Below are positions 1-6,320 of a DNA stretch of 9,191 nt, piece by piece. A program made the translations under genes and the position numbers. Position 1 is the first letter of the stretch, and every line of letters starts with the position of its first letter. Source of the stretch: an uncultured Oscillospiraceae bacterium (GTDB taxonomy: Bacteria > Bacillota_A > Clostridia > Oscillospirales > Oscillospiraceae). The stretch lies in the NCBI GenBank assembly GCA_944385265.1, contig CALWWO010000025.1, positions 1 through 9,191 of the forward strand, given 5' to 3'. Under the pieces are notes generated by a model that was not told the origin of the DNA, did no database searches, and was given only the letters and a program-made list of their open reading frames with translations.

Positions 1-112
1 TTTTGCAGTGGAATTATGAAGTACAGGTCTATGTTGATAGATAAAATTCATTTGATAGAAATATCCTTATTCTGCTTTCGCCCTTATATATTTTTATCAT
101 CAAATGGTGCAG

Positions 113-152
113 AAAAAGCGGGACAACATAGCAAAACGCCATGTTGTCCCGC
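113..152 (-). terminator. Intrinsic terminator of the rpiB-metallophosphoesterase unit
   Basis: Read on the minus strand, a perfect 12-bp GC-rich stem (118-129 with 141-152, GCGGGACAACAT and its complement) closes an 11-base loop and is followed at once by five T residues (117 down to 113). This is the classic Rho-independent form. It lies about 100 bases past the stop codon of the minus-strand metallophosphoesterase. The plus strand has no T tract after the stem, so the terminator works leftwards only. Confidence 0.82.
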
Positions 153-180
153 AAGAAGCAATTATTTCCTTATAGATGCG

Positions 181-233
181 CGGCGAAAACCGGGATACAT
201 CGTTTTGCCGTAGGAAACAGCTTTAGCAAGCTG
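181..233 (-). other. Two small hairpins in the 3' trailer of the metallophosphoesterase
   Basis: Between the stop codon (255) and the strong terminator there are two more inverted repeats. At 218-223/228-233, CAGCTT and AAGCTG form a 6-bp stem with a TAGC loop, followed on the minus strand by only three Ts. At 181-190/202-210, CGGC plus AAAAC pair with GTTTT plus GCCG around one bulged G. Neither has a proper T tract, so I read them as structure in the mRNA tail or remains of a weaker terminator. No gene is supported in 1-254. Confidence 0.35.
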
Positions 234-254
234 TATATTTAATAATGTATCGTG

Positions 255-1106
255 CTATTCGCTCTCAAGCGTACATACTACAAGCTCCGGTCTGTTAAGT
301 AACCGTATCGGCAGGATGCTGTTTCCCATACCGCGGCTGATTATGCCGCACATATCTCCGACTGTGAAGTACCCGTCGGAATATTTCGGAAAAAAGCCCT
401 GGTTTGGCGCGAATACGGCGCCTATGACAGGCAGCCTTATCTGACCGCCGTGAGTGTGCCCGCAAAAAACAAGGTCATATCCGAATTCAGGATACAGCTC
501 CATATACTCCGGGCGGTGCGAAAGCAGGATGTCAAAGCCGTTTTTCTTTGCGCCCAGCTGCGTGAGTTCTTCTATAACGGTCTGCCTTTCGCTTTCTGCG
601 GAGCTTTCGGCAAACCGCGGGTCGGCTATACCTGAAATCGTGATCTCCTCCCCGTCTTTTATAAGCGCGGCGCTGCTGTTTTCCAAAATATAAACGCCGG
701 CGTTTTCCATGCTATCGTACAGCTCCTCGTATTCTTCGCACGCTGCCTCGTGATTGCCGGTTACATAATAAACAGGCGCTAGACGGAGCGCACCTTCAAT
801 AAACTCCATTGCGGCGCCGACGTTCGTCCTGTTGCGGTCGATCAGGTCGCCTGTCACGACTATTATATCGGGGCTTTGCTCCGCGATCTTTTCGATGAGC
901 GTACTTTGTCCTTCTCCGAAGCGGCGGTTGTGCAGATCTGATACCTGCACTATCGTATATCCTGAAAATTCGGGCGGCAGTGCAGATGATGTCACCGTAT
1001 ATCGCGTGACCTGTATCGCAGTATTGCTCCAGTAAAGCCATACTAAGAACACGACAGCCGCCGCGGCAGAAATATAAGGTATGATACGTTTGAAAAGCTT
1101 TTTCAT
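255..1106 (-). CDS. Membrane-anchored calcineurin-like metallophosphoesterase (YkuE/YaeI type)
   Basis: A 283-residue hydrolase with the complete binuclear-metal signature of the calcineurin-like phosphoesterases: DLH (D57, H59), GDLID (D87), GNHE (N118, H119), SHRPE (H197) and GHTHGGQ (H217, H219). A basic N-terminus followed by a hydrophobic segment (about 9-27) should anchor it in the membrane with the catalytic domain outside. Length and motif order match the YkuE/YaeI branch, whose characterised members act on phosphoesters such as lipid headgroups (family knowledge; the substrate here is not determinable). The start is supported by AGGAGA at 1112-1117, 5 bases before the ATG. It is the last gene of a leftward unit and is followed by the terminator at 113-152. 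No key residue is missing. Confidence 0.92.
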   Translation of the reverse strand: MKKLFKRIIPYISAAAAVVFLVWLYWSNTAIQVTRYTVTSSALPPEFSGYTIVQVSDLHNRRFGEGQSTLIEKIAEQSPDIIVVTGDLIDRNRTNVGAAMEFIEGALRLAPVYYVTGNHEAACEEYEELYDSMENAGVYILENSSAALIKDGEEITISGIADPRFAESSAESERQTVIEELTQLGAKKNGFDILLSHRPEYMELYPEFGYDLVFCGHTHGGQIRLPVIGAVFAPNQGFFPKYSDGYFTVGDMCGIISRGMGNSILPIRLLNRPELVVCTLESE

Positions 1107-1172
1107 GTTTTTCTCCTAATGAGGCTTTGCGCTCGCACGATCGATAAAGATATGGTGATATACGAAAAGCGC

Positions 1173-1224
1173 GGCGCGTCATGCCGATAAAAGCGTGATG
1201 CGCCCGCCGGTGACAGGCAGGCGC
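1173..1224 (-). promoter_or_regulatory. Overlapping hairpins between the membrane protein and the phosphoesterase
   Basis: The 156-base gap holds two hairpins that share bases and so exclude each other. One is 1173-1184/1193-1204: 12 pairs on the plus strand including two G-U wobbles, but two A-C mismatches as minus-strand RNA. The other is 1200-1208/1216-1224: 9 pairs on the minus strand including one G-U. The second is stable as the transcribed minus-strand RNA and is followed about 7 bases later by TTTT (1192-1189). It could act as an attenuator or mRNA processing site before the phosphoesterase gene. Function is inference. Confidence 0.35.
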
Positions 1225-1262
1225 AAATAATTGAGATGTAAATTTACTGTGACCCGTCGCGT

Positions 1263-1610
1263 TTAGTTGGGCGTGATTTCTATCTGAAAAGGCCACTCGT
1301 AAAGCTTTACGACTATGCGTATATCGAGAACGAGCGCAATCACAGAGGTTATGAGCATTATCGCGCACAGGATGGCGAGCACGATATATATGATCGTAAC
1401 GATATCTCTCCGCTTGGCTTTTATGTCGCATATTATCGCGGTTATCAGGGATACAAACCATATCGCACAAAACGCAAATGTTATATATGGTATCAGGTCC
1501 GTGCAGTCTATCAGATAAGCGAGCAGGACGCCGACCATATATAAAACGGGGAAAAGATTGATTATTTTTCTCAGCTTTTCGTTTATGCTTTTCAATTTAT
1601 CGACGTTCAT
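1263..1610 (-). CDS. Small three-helix membrane protein of unknown function
   Basis: A 115-residue protein I do not recognise. It starts with a short polar, basic stretch (MNVDKLKSINEKLRKI). Three hydrophobic segments follow at about 18-34, 40-62 and 70-95, with a basic loop KAKRR at 64-68 between the second and third. By the positive-inside rule that loop and the N-terminus should be cytoplasmic. The tail (about 96-115) is amphipathic, ending EWPFQIEITPN. The ATG at 1610 is preferred over one at 1631 because the AAAGGAG at 1621-1627 lies 10 bases before it, whereas the upstream ATG overlaps that ribosome binding site. It sits between rpiB and the phosphoesterase on the same strand and may share their transcript. 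No enzymatic motif is visible. Confidence 0.75.
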   Translation of the reverse strand: MNVDKLKSINEKLRKIINLFPVLYMVGVLLAYLIDCTDLIPYITFAFCAIWFVSLITAIICDIKAKRRDIVTIIYIVLAILCAIMLITSVIALVLDIRIVVKLYEWPFQIEITPN

Positions 1611-1620
1611 ATGTCTAAGG

Positions 1621-1627
1621 CTCCTTT
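1621..1627 (-). promoter_or_regulatory. Shine-Dalgarno sequence deciding the membrane-protein start
   Basis: Minus-strand AAAGGAG ends 10 bases before the ATG at 1610. The alternative in-frame ATG at 1629-1631 would place the Shine-Dalgarno sequence inside the coding region and adds only seven residues (MERSLRH), so it is unlikely to be used. Confidence 0.7.
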
Positions 1628-1726
1628 CCATACATTGCTTACGGTTTGTTTACGACACTTTTCGTGGAAAGACTTATCTGTATTAAACGGCGCAGGTATA
1701 TGATATTTAACGAGGATAAAACGGGC

Positions 1727-2170
1727 TCAATGCCTCTTTTCAAGCTCGGAGATGAGAGCAATGCGCCGCGCGTGGCGTCCGCCGTCAAACCCGGCGTTTA
1801 AGAATGTGTCAAGGATCTTGAGCGCAAGTCCCGTACCCAGAACTCTCTCGCCCATGCAGAGGATGTTCGCGTCGTTATGATTTCTCGTCGCCTCGGCTGA
1901 GAAACAGTCGGAGCACAGCGCCGCCCTGATCCCGTCGATCTTATTGGCGCAGATCGAAACGCCGATGCCAGTGCCGCAGATGAGAACGCCTCTATCGTAT
2001 TCGCCGGAGGCGACGGCGCGCGCGGCAGCTTCTGCGTATATAGGATAATCGCAGCTCTCCTCCGAATAAGTTCCAAAATCGTGATATTCAATACCGATAC
2101 TGTCAAGATGTTTTTTGACCTCCTGCATGAGGGCGTATCCGCCGTGGTCGCATCCAAGAGCAAGTTTCAT
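1727..2170 (-). CDS. rpiB: Ribose-5-phosphate isomerase B
   Basis: A cytoplasmic 147-residue enzyme that interconverts ribose 5-phosphate and ribulose 5-phosphate in the non-oxidative pentose phosphate pathway. The length is typical of RpiB/LacAB proteins. All diagnostic elements are present: the N-terminal GCDHGG with D8 and H9, the active-site loop ICGTGIGVSICANK with catalytic C65 and T67, RNHNDANIL with H98 and N99, and the phosphate-binding GGRHARRI with R132 and R136. The start has a strong AAAGGAG (2181-2187) 10 bases upstream. It is the first gene after a minus-strand promoter at 2210-2238, divergent from the glycosyltransferase gene. Some homologues act on allose 6-phosphate or galactose 6-phosphate, but the single-subunit CGTGIG form favours RpiB. 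No clear terminator follows it, so read-through into the membrane-protein gene is likely. Confidence 0.95.
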   Translation of the reverse strand: MKLALGCDHGGYALMQEVKKHLDSIGIEYHDFGTYSEESCDYPIYAEAAARAVASGEYDRGVLICGTGIGVSICANKIDGIRAALCSDCFSAEATRNHNDANILCMGERVLGTGLALKILDTFLNAGFDGGRHARRIALISELEKRH

Positions 2171-2209
2171 ATATCGACATCTCCTTTAACAATTAAAATA
2201 GTTAACATG

Positions 2210-2238
2210 ATAATATCAAAATCAGGCGAAGTTGTAAA
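2210..2238 (-). promoter_or_regulatory. Sigma-A type promoter for rpiB
   Basis: On the minus strand, TTTACA (2238-2233) and TATTAT (2215-2210) are separated by exactly 17 bases, each one mismatch from consensus. Transcription would start near 2203, leaving a leader of about 33 bases containing the rpiB ribosome binding site. It is back to back with the promoter at 2294-2322. Confidence 0.62.
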
Positions 2239-2293
2239 CAACATCGGGAATAAAAGCGGCGGGCGGAGGATATGCTTGGAGAGCGGGAGATAA

Positions 2294-2322
2294 TTGACAA
2301 TATGGTAAAATAAAGGTATACT
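2294..2322 (+). promoter_or_regulatory. Sigma-A type promoter for the glycosyltransferase genes
   Basis: A perfect -35 box TTGACA (2294-2299), a 17-base spacer and TATACT (2317-2322, one mismatch). The start site should fall near 2329, about 27 bases before the ATG at 2356. This is one of the two best promoters in the window. Confidence 0.75.
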
Positions 2323-2355
2323 GCAAGCCATAGAATCTGTGATTTGGAGCTTGAT

Positions 2356-3126
2356 ATGGATAAACGGATCAGTGTGAGTATAGTTACTTATAACAGTACG
2401 TGTGACGTCGATAAAGTAATGCGGGCGCTCATGGCGAGCTCTGCGCTGAAGGACGCAGAGGTGTACGTCGTGGATAACGCGTCGTCAGACGGGTCGGCTG
2501 ATTATATAGAGGGGAAATACCCCTTTGCAAAGGTGATACGCCTTCCGAAAAACGTCGGATTCGGACAGGGGCACAATGCCGTTTTACCGCTGTTAAAATC
2601 AAAATACCATATCATAGTGAATCCCGACATCGAGTTCGGAGCTGAGCTTATAGCGGCAATGGCTGATTTTATGGACGAAAATCCGGATATATCCATACTT
2701 ACGCCGAAGGTATTGAACGACGACGGGACGGAGCAGTTCCTGCCAAAAAAATACGCAAATTTAAAATATCTCGCCGGCGGGCGGCTGGAGAGGTTCGGCG
2801 GCATATTTGAGAAATGGCGCGCAGAGTATACGATGCGCGGCGTAAACGTGACCGAGCCTGTGGAGATAGATTGCTGCACGGGCTGCTTCATGTTCTGCCA
2901 AACGGCGGCGCTTAAAGCCTCCGGCGGATTTGACGGTCGGTACTTTTTGTATTTTGAGGACGCCGATCTTACAAGGGAAATGAAGAAGTACGGGAAAACC
3001 GTATACGCTCCTCAGTTTGCGGTGACGCATAGCTGGAAGCGTGAAAACGGAAGCTCTGTAAAGGGATTTACGCACGCGCTGATTTCGTCAGCTAAATTCA
3101 TGTGGAAATGGCGCGGCGAAAAATAG
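2356..3126 (+). CDS. Family 2 glycosyltransferase, WbbL/rhamnosyltransferase-like
   Basis: A 256-residue GT-A fold transferase. Motifs in order: SIVTYNS (8-14), VVDNASSDGS (38-47, with D40 contacting the nucleotide), PKNVGFGQGHN (64-74), VNPDIEF (88-94, the DXD-equivalent metal/nucleotide site) and FLYFEDADL (197-205, with the acidic pair expected to supply the catalytic base). The GFGxGxN plus NPD pattern is typical of COG1216 enzymes such as WbbL-type rhamnosyltransferases that build O-antigen, capsule or wall polysaccharide on a lipid carrier; donor and acceptor cannot be read from sequence. A cysteine cluster (C173, C174, C177, C181) is conspicuous. No membrane segment is seen, so it probably works at the inner membrane face. 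The ATG at 2356 is chosen because GGAG (2346-2349) lies 6 bases upstream; a TTG at 2344 would include that site. Confidence 0.9.
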   Translation: MDKRISVSIVTYNSTCDVDKVMRALMASSALKDAEVYVVDNASSDGSADYIEGKYPFAKVIRLPKNVGFGQGHNAVLPLLKSKYHIIVNPDIEFGAELIAAMADFMDENPDISILTPKVLNDDGTEQFLPKKYANLKYLAGGRLERFGGIFEKWRAEYTMRGVNVTEPVEIDCCTGCFMFCQTAALKASGGFDGRYFLYFEDADLTREMKKYGKTVYAPQFAVTHSWKRENGSSVKGFTHALISSAKFMWKWRGEK

Positions 3127-3134
3127 CTAAGGGT

Positions 3135-3167
3135 ATAAGGCTTGAAAGATAAATCTTCCAAGCTTAT
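3135..3167 (+). terminator. Imperfect hairpin after the first glycosyltransferase
   Basis: Just past the stop codon, 3135-3149 and 3154-3167 pair over 13 base pairs with one bulged G (3139) and one A-C mismatch, closed by a TAAA loop. There is no T run after it (GATTTAACG), so it is at best a weak terminator. It may instead protect the 3' end or reduce expression of the next gene. Confidence 0.35.
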
Positions 3168-3177
3168 GATTTAACGC

Positions 3178-3219
3178 GCCGTTTTTCCCGCCTCGACAGA
3201 GGCAGTCGAAAAACACGGC
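3178..3219 (+). promoter_or_regulatory. Composite hairpin in the leader of the second glycosyltransferase
   Basis: GCCGTTTTT (3178-3186) pairs with AAAAA and CGGC (3209-3213, 3216-3219) around a 2-base bulge. Inside sits a perfect 5-bp stem, GCCTC GACA GAGGC (3190-3203). The element stands immediately before the ribosome-site inverted repeat and after the 3135-3167 hairpin, so the whole 3135-3286 gap is structured. Function unknown. Confidence 0.4.
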
Positions 3220-3221
3220 AT

Positions 3222-3286
3222 TTTATGACCATCCCTTTTGCTGGTCATTTGTGCCTTACAGCGCAGCGGAAAGGAATGGTCATAAA
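3222..3286 (+). promoter_or_regulatory. Long inverted repeat that buries the ribosome binding site
   Basis: Arms 3222-3238 and 3270-3286 are complementary at 16 of 17 positions (single C3233/A3275 mismatch) around a 31-base loop. The right arm contains the whole Shine-Dalgarno sequence AAAGGA and ends one base before the ATG at 3288, so the folded form should block translation. An alternative 7-bp hairpin, 3225-3231 with 3242-3248 (ATGACCA/TGGTCAT), uses the left arm and would free the ribosome site. The two forms exclude each other, as in translational switches. Pairing is seen in the sequence; regulation is inferred. Confidence 0.55.
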
Positions 3287-3287
3287 T

Positions 3288-4232
3288 ATGGGCACAGGTG
3301 AAAATCCGCATGTGACGATACTTATGGCGACATACAACGGCAAGCGGTATCTTGCGGATATGATAGAATCTATACTGCATCAGGACTATGACAACTGGCG
3401 GCTTGTTATTTCGGACGACGGCTCCGACGACGGGACGGTCGAGATAATCGAGCGGTACGCCGCCGCGTATCCCGAAAAGATAGCGCGCCATGTCTCAGGC
3501 AGGCGTTTCGGCGGAGCGTGCAGGCATTTCATGTATCTTATGGAGCGCGTGACGGACGATTATATCATGTTGTGCGACCAGGACGACGTGTGGCACAGCG
3601 ACAAGATAAGCCTGACCATGCGAAAAATGGCTGAGACTGAAAAGGGAGAAGATATGCCTGTGCTGGTGCACACCGATCTCAGAGTAGTGGACAGCGATAT
3701 ATACGTAATAAGCGAATCGTTTTTCAAATATTCCGACATCAGCCTTGACAGAGTGACGCTTCCGCGTCTTATAGTGCAAAATATCGTGACCGGCTGTACG
3801 GTCATGGCAAACCGCCGCCTTGCGGAGCTTGCCGTATCGAACAGGGCGGACGAGAAGATAGTCATGCACGACTGGTGGCTTGCGCTGTGCGCCGCGGCGC
3901 TTGGCAAAATCGCCTTTGTAAACAGCGCGACAATCGATTACAGGCAGCATGGCTCGAACAGCGTCGGCGCGGGAAACGTGCACTCGGCAGGATATATTGT
4001 GAGAAAAATAGCGGGCGGCGGCGTAAGTGAGAGCATAAAAAGAGCTATGGAGCAGGCCGCGGCGCTCGGAGATTCGTTTTCCGGCATGATGAGCAGAAGC
4101 GACAGCGAGCTGTGCTGTATATGCGGCGAGACGAAAAATATGGGCAAGATAAAGCGCATAAGGACATATATAAAATACGGGCTTATGCCGGAGGGGATTC
4201 TGCGGAAAATAAAGCTTATGATATGGGGCTGA
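3288..4232 (+). CDS. Family 2 glycosyltransferase, RgpB-like
   Basis: A 314-residue GT-A glycosyltransferase. Motifs: TILMATYNG (10-18), SDDGSDDGT (42-50, nucleotide-binding aspartates), CDQDDVW (96-102, carrying the DXD-type metal site), GCTVMANRRL (169-178), HDWWLAL (194-200) and YRQHGSNSVG (218-227). The HDWW/YRQHG combination is characteristic of a large group of polysaccharide transferases that includes streptococcal RgpB-like rhamnosyltransferases; the sugar specificity here is inference. The C-terminal 80 residues are basic and amphipathic, consistent with peripheral membrane contact. The ATG at 3288 begins just before the conserved core and has AAAGGA 12 bases upstream, a rather long spacing. 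Upstream ATGs at 3225 and 3276 are in frame but lie inside the inverted repeat and lack proper ribosome sites. It probably shares the transcript of the preceding transferase. Confidence 0.9.
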   Translation: MGTGENPHVTILMATYNGKRYLADMIESILHQDYDNWRLVISDDGSDDGTVEIIERYAAAYPEKIARHVSGRRFGGACRHFMYLMERVTDDYIMLCDQDDVWHSDKISLTMRKMAETEKGEDMPVLVHTDLRVVDSDIYVISESFFKYSDISLDRVTLPRLIVQNIVTGCTVMANRRLAELAVSNRADEKIVMHDWWLALCAAALGKIAFVNSATIDYRQHGSNSVGAGNVHSAGYIVRKIAGGGVSESIKRAMEQAAALGDSFSGMMSRSDSELCCICGETKNMGKIKRIRTYIKYGLMPEGILRKIKLMIWG

Positions 4233-4253
4233 AAATACAGCCCCAAAAATTTT
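4225..4253 (+). terminator. Intrinsic terminator after the second glycosyltransferase
   Basis: GGGGCTG (4225-4231) and CAGCCCC (4238-4244) form a perfect 7-bp stem with an AAAATA loop, followed by AAAAATTTT. The stem overlaps the stop codon (4230-4232). The T tract is short and displaced by five As, so efficiency may be moderate. It separates the glycosyltransferase unit from the mutase promoter. Confidence 0.65.
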
Positions 4254-4278
4254 GCGGAAAAACAGCGTATTATTTGTA

Positions 4279-4307
4279 TTGAAAACAAATGGTAAAAAGT
4301 TTATAAT
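4279..4307 (+). promoter_or_regulatory. Sigma-A type promoter for the hexose-phosphate mutase
   Basis: TTGAAA (4279-4284), a 17-base spacer and a perfect TATAAT (4302-4307). The start should be near 4313, giving a GC-rich leader of about 115 bases before the ATG at 4429. That leader holds a small hairpin (GGCAG 4347-4351 with CTGCC 4359-4363) but no riboswitch I can recognise. Confidence 0.75.
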
Positions 4308-4428
4308 TATAGATATGAATGGAGCGCCGCGGAGCATTTGACGTACGGCAGCGCTGTCCTGCCAAGCGCAGGTACAAGCGGTCTTGAGACACGGATATAA
4401 CGAAAAGATGTTTGGAGGAGAGATGGAT

Positions 4429-6147
4429 ATGGATTATATGGAAAGATACGCAGAATGGTGTGAAAAAGTACCTGAAGAGAGCGATATCGCGCAGGAACTG
4501 AAGGCTATAAAGGGCGATAAGGCGGAGATAGAGGAACGGTTTTATAAAGACCTTGAATTCGGGACGGCAGGACTGCGCGGAGTGATCGGCGCAGGCACGA
4601 ATATGATGAACATATATACCGTATCGAAGGCGACGCAGGGGTATGCGAATTATCTCATGAAAAAGTGTGCCTCTCCCTCTGTCGCAATAGCGTATGACAG
4701 CCGCCATAAATCGGATTTGTTTGCCAGAACGGCGGCGTCCGTATTTGCGGCGAATGGGGTGACCGTATATATATATCCCCGCCTTATGCCGACGCCGGCG
4801 CTCTCGTTTGCAGTGCGGTACTTAAAATGCGACGGCGGCATAATAATAACGGCAAGCCACAATCCCGCGAAATATAACGGCTATAAAGTGTACGGGGCGG
4901 ACGGCTGCCAGATAACAGATACGACGGCGGGCGAGATACTCGCGGAGATCGAAAAAATAGACCCGCTTGAGGACGTTGTATCCACGTCGTTTGAGAACGC
5001 GAAGGAGACCGGCGCCGTAAAGATGATATCGGACGATGTGAAGCGCGCGTTTTTAGATGCGGTGTCGGCGCAGTCTGTGCTGGATAAAGCCGTCCCGCGC
5101 GATGTTTCGATAGTTTATACGCCGCTCAACGGGACGGGTATAAGCTGCGTTCCGCAATGCCTGGAGGAAAACGGGTTTACAAATATAACGATACCGGACG
5201 AGCAGAAAGAGCCGGACGGCGATTTCCCGACGTGCCCGTATCCGAATCCCGAGATACGCGAGGCGCTTAGAGTGAGCATAGAGTACGCCGAGCGGCTGGG
5301 GAGCGACCTCGTCCTTGCGACAGACCCCGATTGCGACAGAGTTGGCGTCGCGGTGCGGCACAACGGTAAAATGGAGCTTATAACCGGCAATCAGATGGGC
5401 GTGCTGCTGCTTGACTTCATATGCGGCAGACGGACTGAAAACGGAACTATGCCTGCAAATCCGGTCACAGTGAAAACGATAGTTACGACGCCGATGGTCG
5501 AGGACGTCGCAAACGATTACGGGGTCCGCGTTATAAACGTACTAACCGGATTTAAATATATCGGCGAGCAGATAAAGCTCCTTGAGGAAAAGGGCGAGGA
5601 CGACAGATATGTTTTCGGCTTTGAGGAGAGTTACGGCTATCTCAGCGGCGGCTATGTGCGCGATAAGGACGGCGTTGACGCATCGCTTCTCATATGCGAG
5701 ATGTTCGCATGGTATAAGGCGCAGGGGAAAACGCTTATTGACGGCTTGAACGGGCTGTACAAGAAATACGGAGCGTACTGCGAATCGCTCAAATCGTTTG
5801 AATTTGAAGGGGTATCCGGTTTCCGCGCGATGCAGGCGGCGATGGACGATCTTCGTACAAATACGCCGGACGAGGTGTGCGGCGAAAAGGTCGTCGCTGT
5901 CAGCGATTACGAAAAAAGCGTGACGAGATACGCGGACGGCAGAGAAGAAGAGATAGACCTGCCAAAATCAAACGTCATCCTGTTTAAGCTGGAGGACGGC
6001 AGCACCGTGGTTGTCAGACCGTCGGGGACGGAGCCGAAGCTGAAGATATATTTTTCCGCAAAAGGCGGCACGATGGCAGACGGTAAAGAGAAAACGGGAC
6101 GGCTTGAAGCATATTTCAATGAGTGGATAAGCCGGTACTCAAAATAA
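4429..6147 (+). CDS. pgcA: Alpha-phosphoglucomutase / phosphomannomutase
   Basis: A 572-residue cytoplasmic alpha-D-phosphohexomutase that interconverts hexose 6-phosphate and hexose 1-phosphate through a phosphoserine and a bound 1,6-bisphosphate. All four domain landmarks are present: GTAGLRG (45-51); the catalytic loop TASHNP (141-146, phosphoserine S143); the magnesium loop DPDCDR (299-304, with D299, D301, D303); the sugar-recognition loop GFEESYGY (397-404); and the phosphate-binding RPSGTEPK (530-537). Length and these forms match the Firmicute PgcA/PGM2-like subfamily. Glucose 1-phosphate for UDP- or dTDP-sugars is the likely product, which would feed transferases like the two encoded upstream; mannose specificity cannot be excluded. 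The ATG at 4429 has GGAGGAG (4414-4420) 8 bases upstream, better placed than the ATG at 4423 or the TTG at 4384. It has its own promoter and terminator. Confidence 0.94.
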   Translation: MDYMERYAEWCEKVPEESDIAQELKAIKGDKAEIEERFYKDLEFGTAGLRGVIGAGTNMMNIYTVSKATQGYANYLMKKCASPSVAIAYDSRHKSDLFARTAASVFAANGVTVYIYPRLMPTPALSFAVRYLKCDGGIIITASHNPAKYNGYKVYGADGCQITDTTAGEILAEIEKIDPLEDVVSTSFENAKETGAVKMISDDVKRAFLDAVSAQSVLDKAVPRDVSIVYTPLNGTGISCVPQCLEENGFTNITIPDEQKEPDGDFPTCPYPNPEIREALRVSIEYAERLGSDLVLATDPDCDRVGVAVRHNGKMELITGNQMGVLLLDFICGRRTENGTMPANPVTVKTIVTTPMVEDVANDYGVRVINVLTGFKYIGEQIKLLEEKGEDDRYVFGFEESYGYLSGGYVRDKDGVDASLLICEMFAWYKAQGKTLIDGLNGLYKKYGAYCESLKSFEFEGVSGFRAMQAAMDDLRTNTPDEVCGEKVVAVSDYEKSVTRYADGREEEIDLPKSNVILFKLEDGSTVVVRPSGTEPKLKIYFSAKGGTMADGKEKTGRLEAYFNEWISRYSK

Positions 6148-6207
6148 ACGTATAGTTTACGAGCTATGCGAGATAACAGGATCAAAAATTAAATAATTTG
6201 ACAAAGA

Positions 6208-6261
6208 AAGAAGACGCTTAATGTGGTACTTTACCATTGAAAGCGTCTTCTTCGTCGTTTT
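6208..6261 (+). terminator. Hairpin terminator after the mutase, possibly bidirectional
   Basis: A perfect 12-bp stem (6208-6219 with 6241-6252, centred on AAGACGCTT/AAGCGTCTT) encloses a 21-base loop. The loop itself forms a second tier, TGGTA CTT TACCA (6224-6236). On the plus strand TTTT follows at 6258-6261 after CGTCG. On the minus strand the stem is followed directly by T-rich TTTCTTTG, so it could also stop leftward transcription. The loop carries one copy of the 15-base motif repeated at 6306-6320. Confidence 0.68.
6220..6234 (+). repeat. 15-base motif, copy 1 (in terminator loop)
   Basis: AATGTGGTACTTTAC, identical to 6306-6320 and 86 bases before it. This copy forms the apical part of the post-mutase terminator hairpin. 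See the finding on a possible operator. Confidence 0.7.
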
Positions 6262-6305
6262 ATACAAAAATAAAGCGCAAAAATTGTGCAAAACGCCGAA
6301 AATAA

Positions 6306-6320
6306 AATGTGGTACTTTAC
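6306..6320 (+). repeat. 15-base motif, copy 2 (overlaps -35 box)
   Basis: Exact second copy of AATGTGGTACTTTAC. With the next bases it becomes ATGTGGTACTTTACAT (6307-6322), an imperfect palindrome with ATGT/ACAT ends and a GTAC centre. It overlaps the TTTACA -35 element of the promoter at 6316-6344, as an operator would. Confidence 0.6.

Noticed and set aside
16..213. A 65-residue plus-strand frame at the left edge
   Set aside because: It runs straight through the minus-strand terminator hairpin and has no Shine-Dalgarno sequence or recognisable motif.
796..1470. A 224-residue minus-strand frame overlapping the phosphoesterase and the membrane protein
   Set aside because: It overlaps two better-supported genes in another frame, and its composition (very Arg/His-rich) looks like out-of-frame translation.
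1700..1745. Terminator directly after rpiB
   Set aside because: Only a 3-bp stem (GGC/GCC) before TTTT, too weak to call.
3222..3286. Reading the 17-base inverted repeat as the ends of a small mobile element
   Set aside because: No target-site duplication is evident and only 65 bases are involved; the position over the ribosome site fits regulation better. A genome-wide copy search could reopen this.
3495..4337. A 280-residue open frame on the minus strand opposite the second glycosyltransferase
   Set aside because: It mirrors a gene with complete GT2 motifs, has low-complexity His/Arg-rich content typical of antisense reading, and lacks a ribosome site.
6198..6203. Consensus -35 box TTGACA before the mutase terminator
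   Set aside because: No acceptable -10 box 15-18 bases downstream.
6237..6266. Possible promoter TTGAAA, 18 bases, TATACA inside the mutase terminator
   Set aside because: Poor -10 match and position inside the terminator stem; the promoter at 6316-6344 is better.
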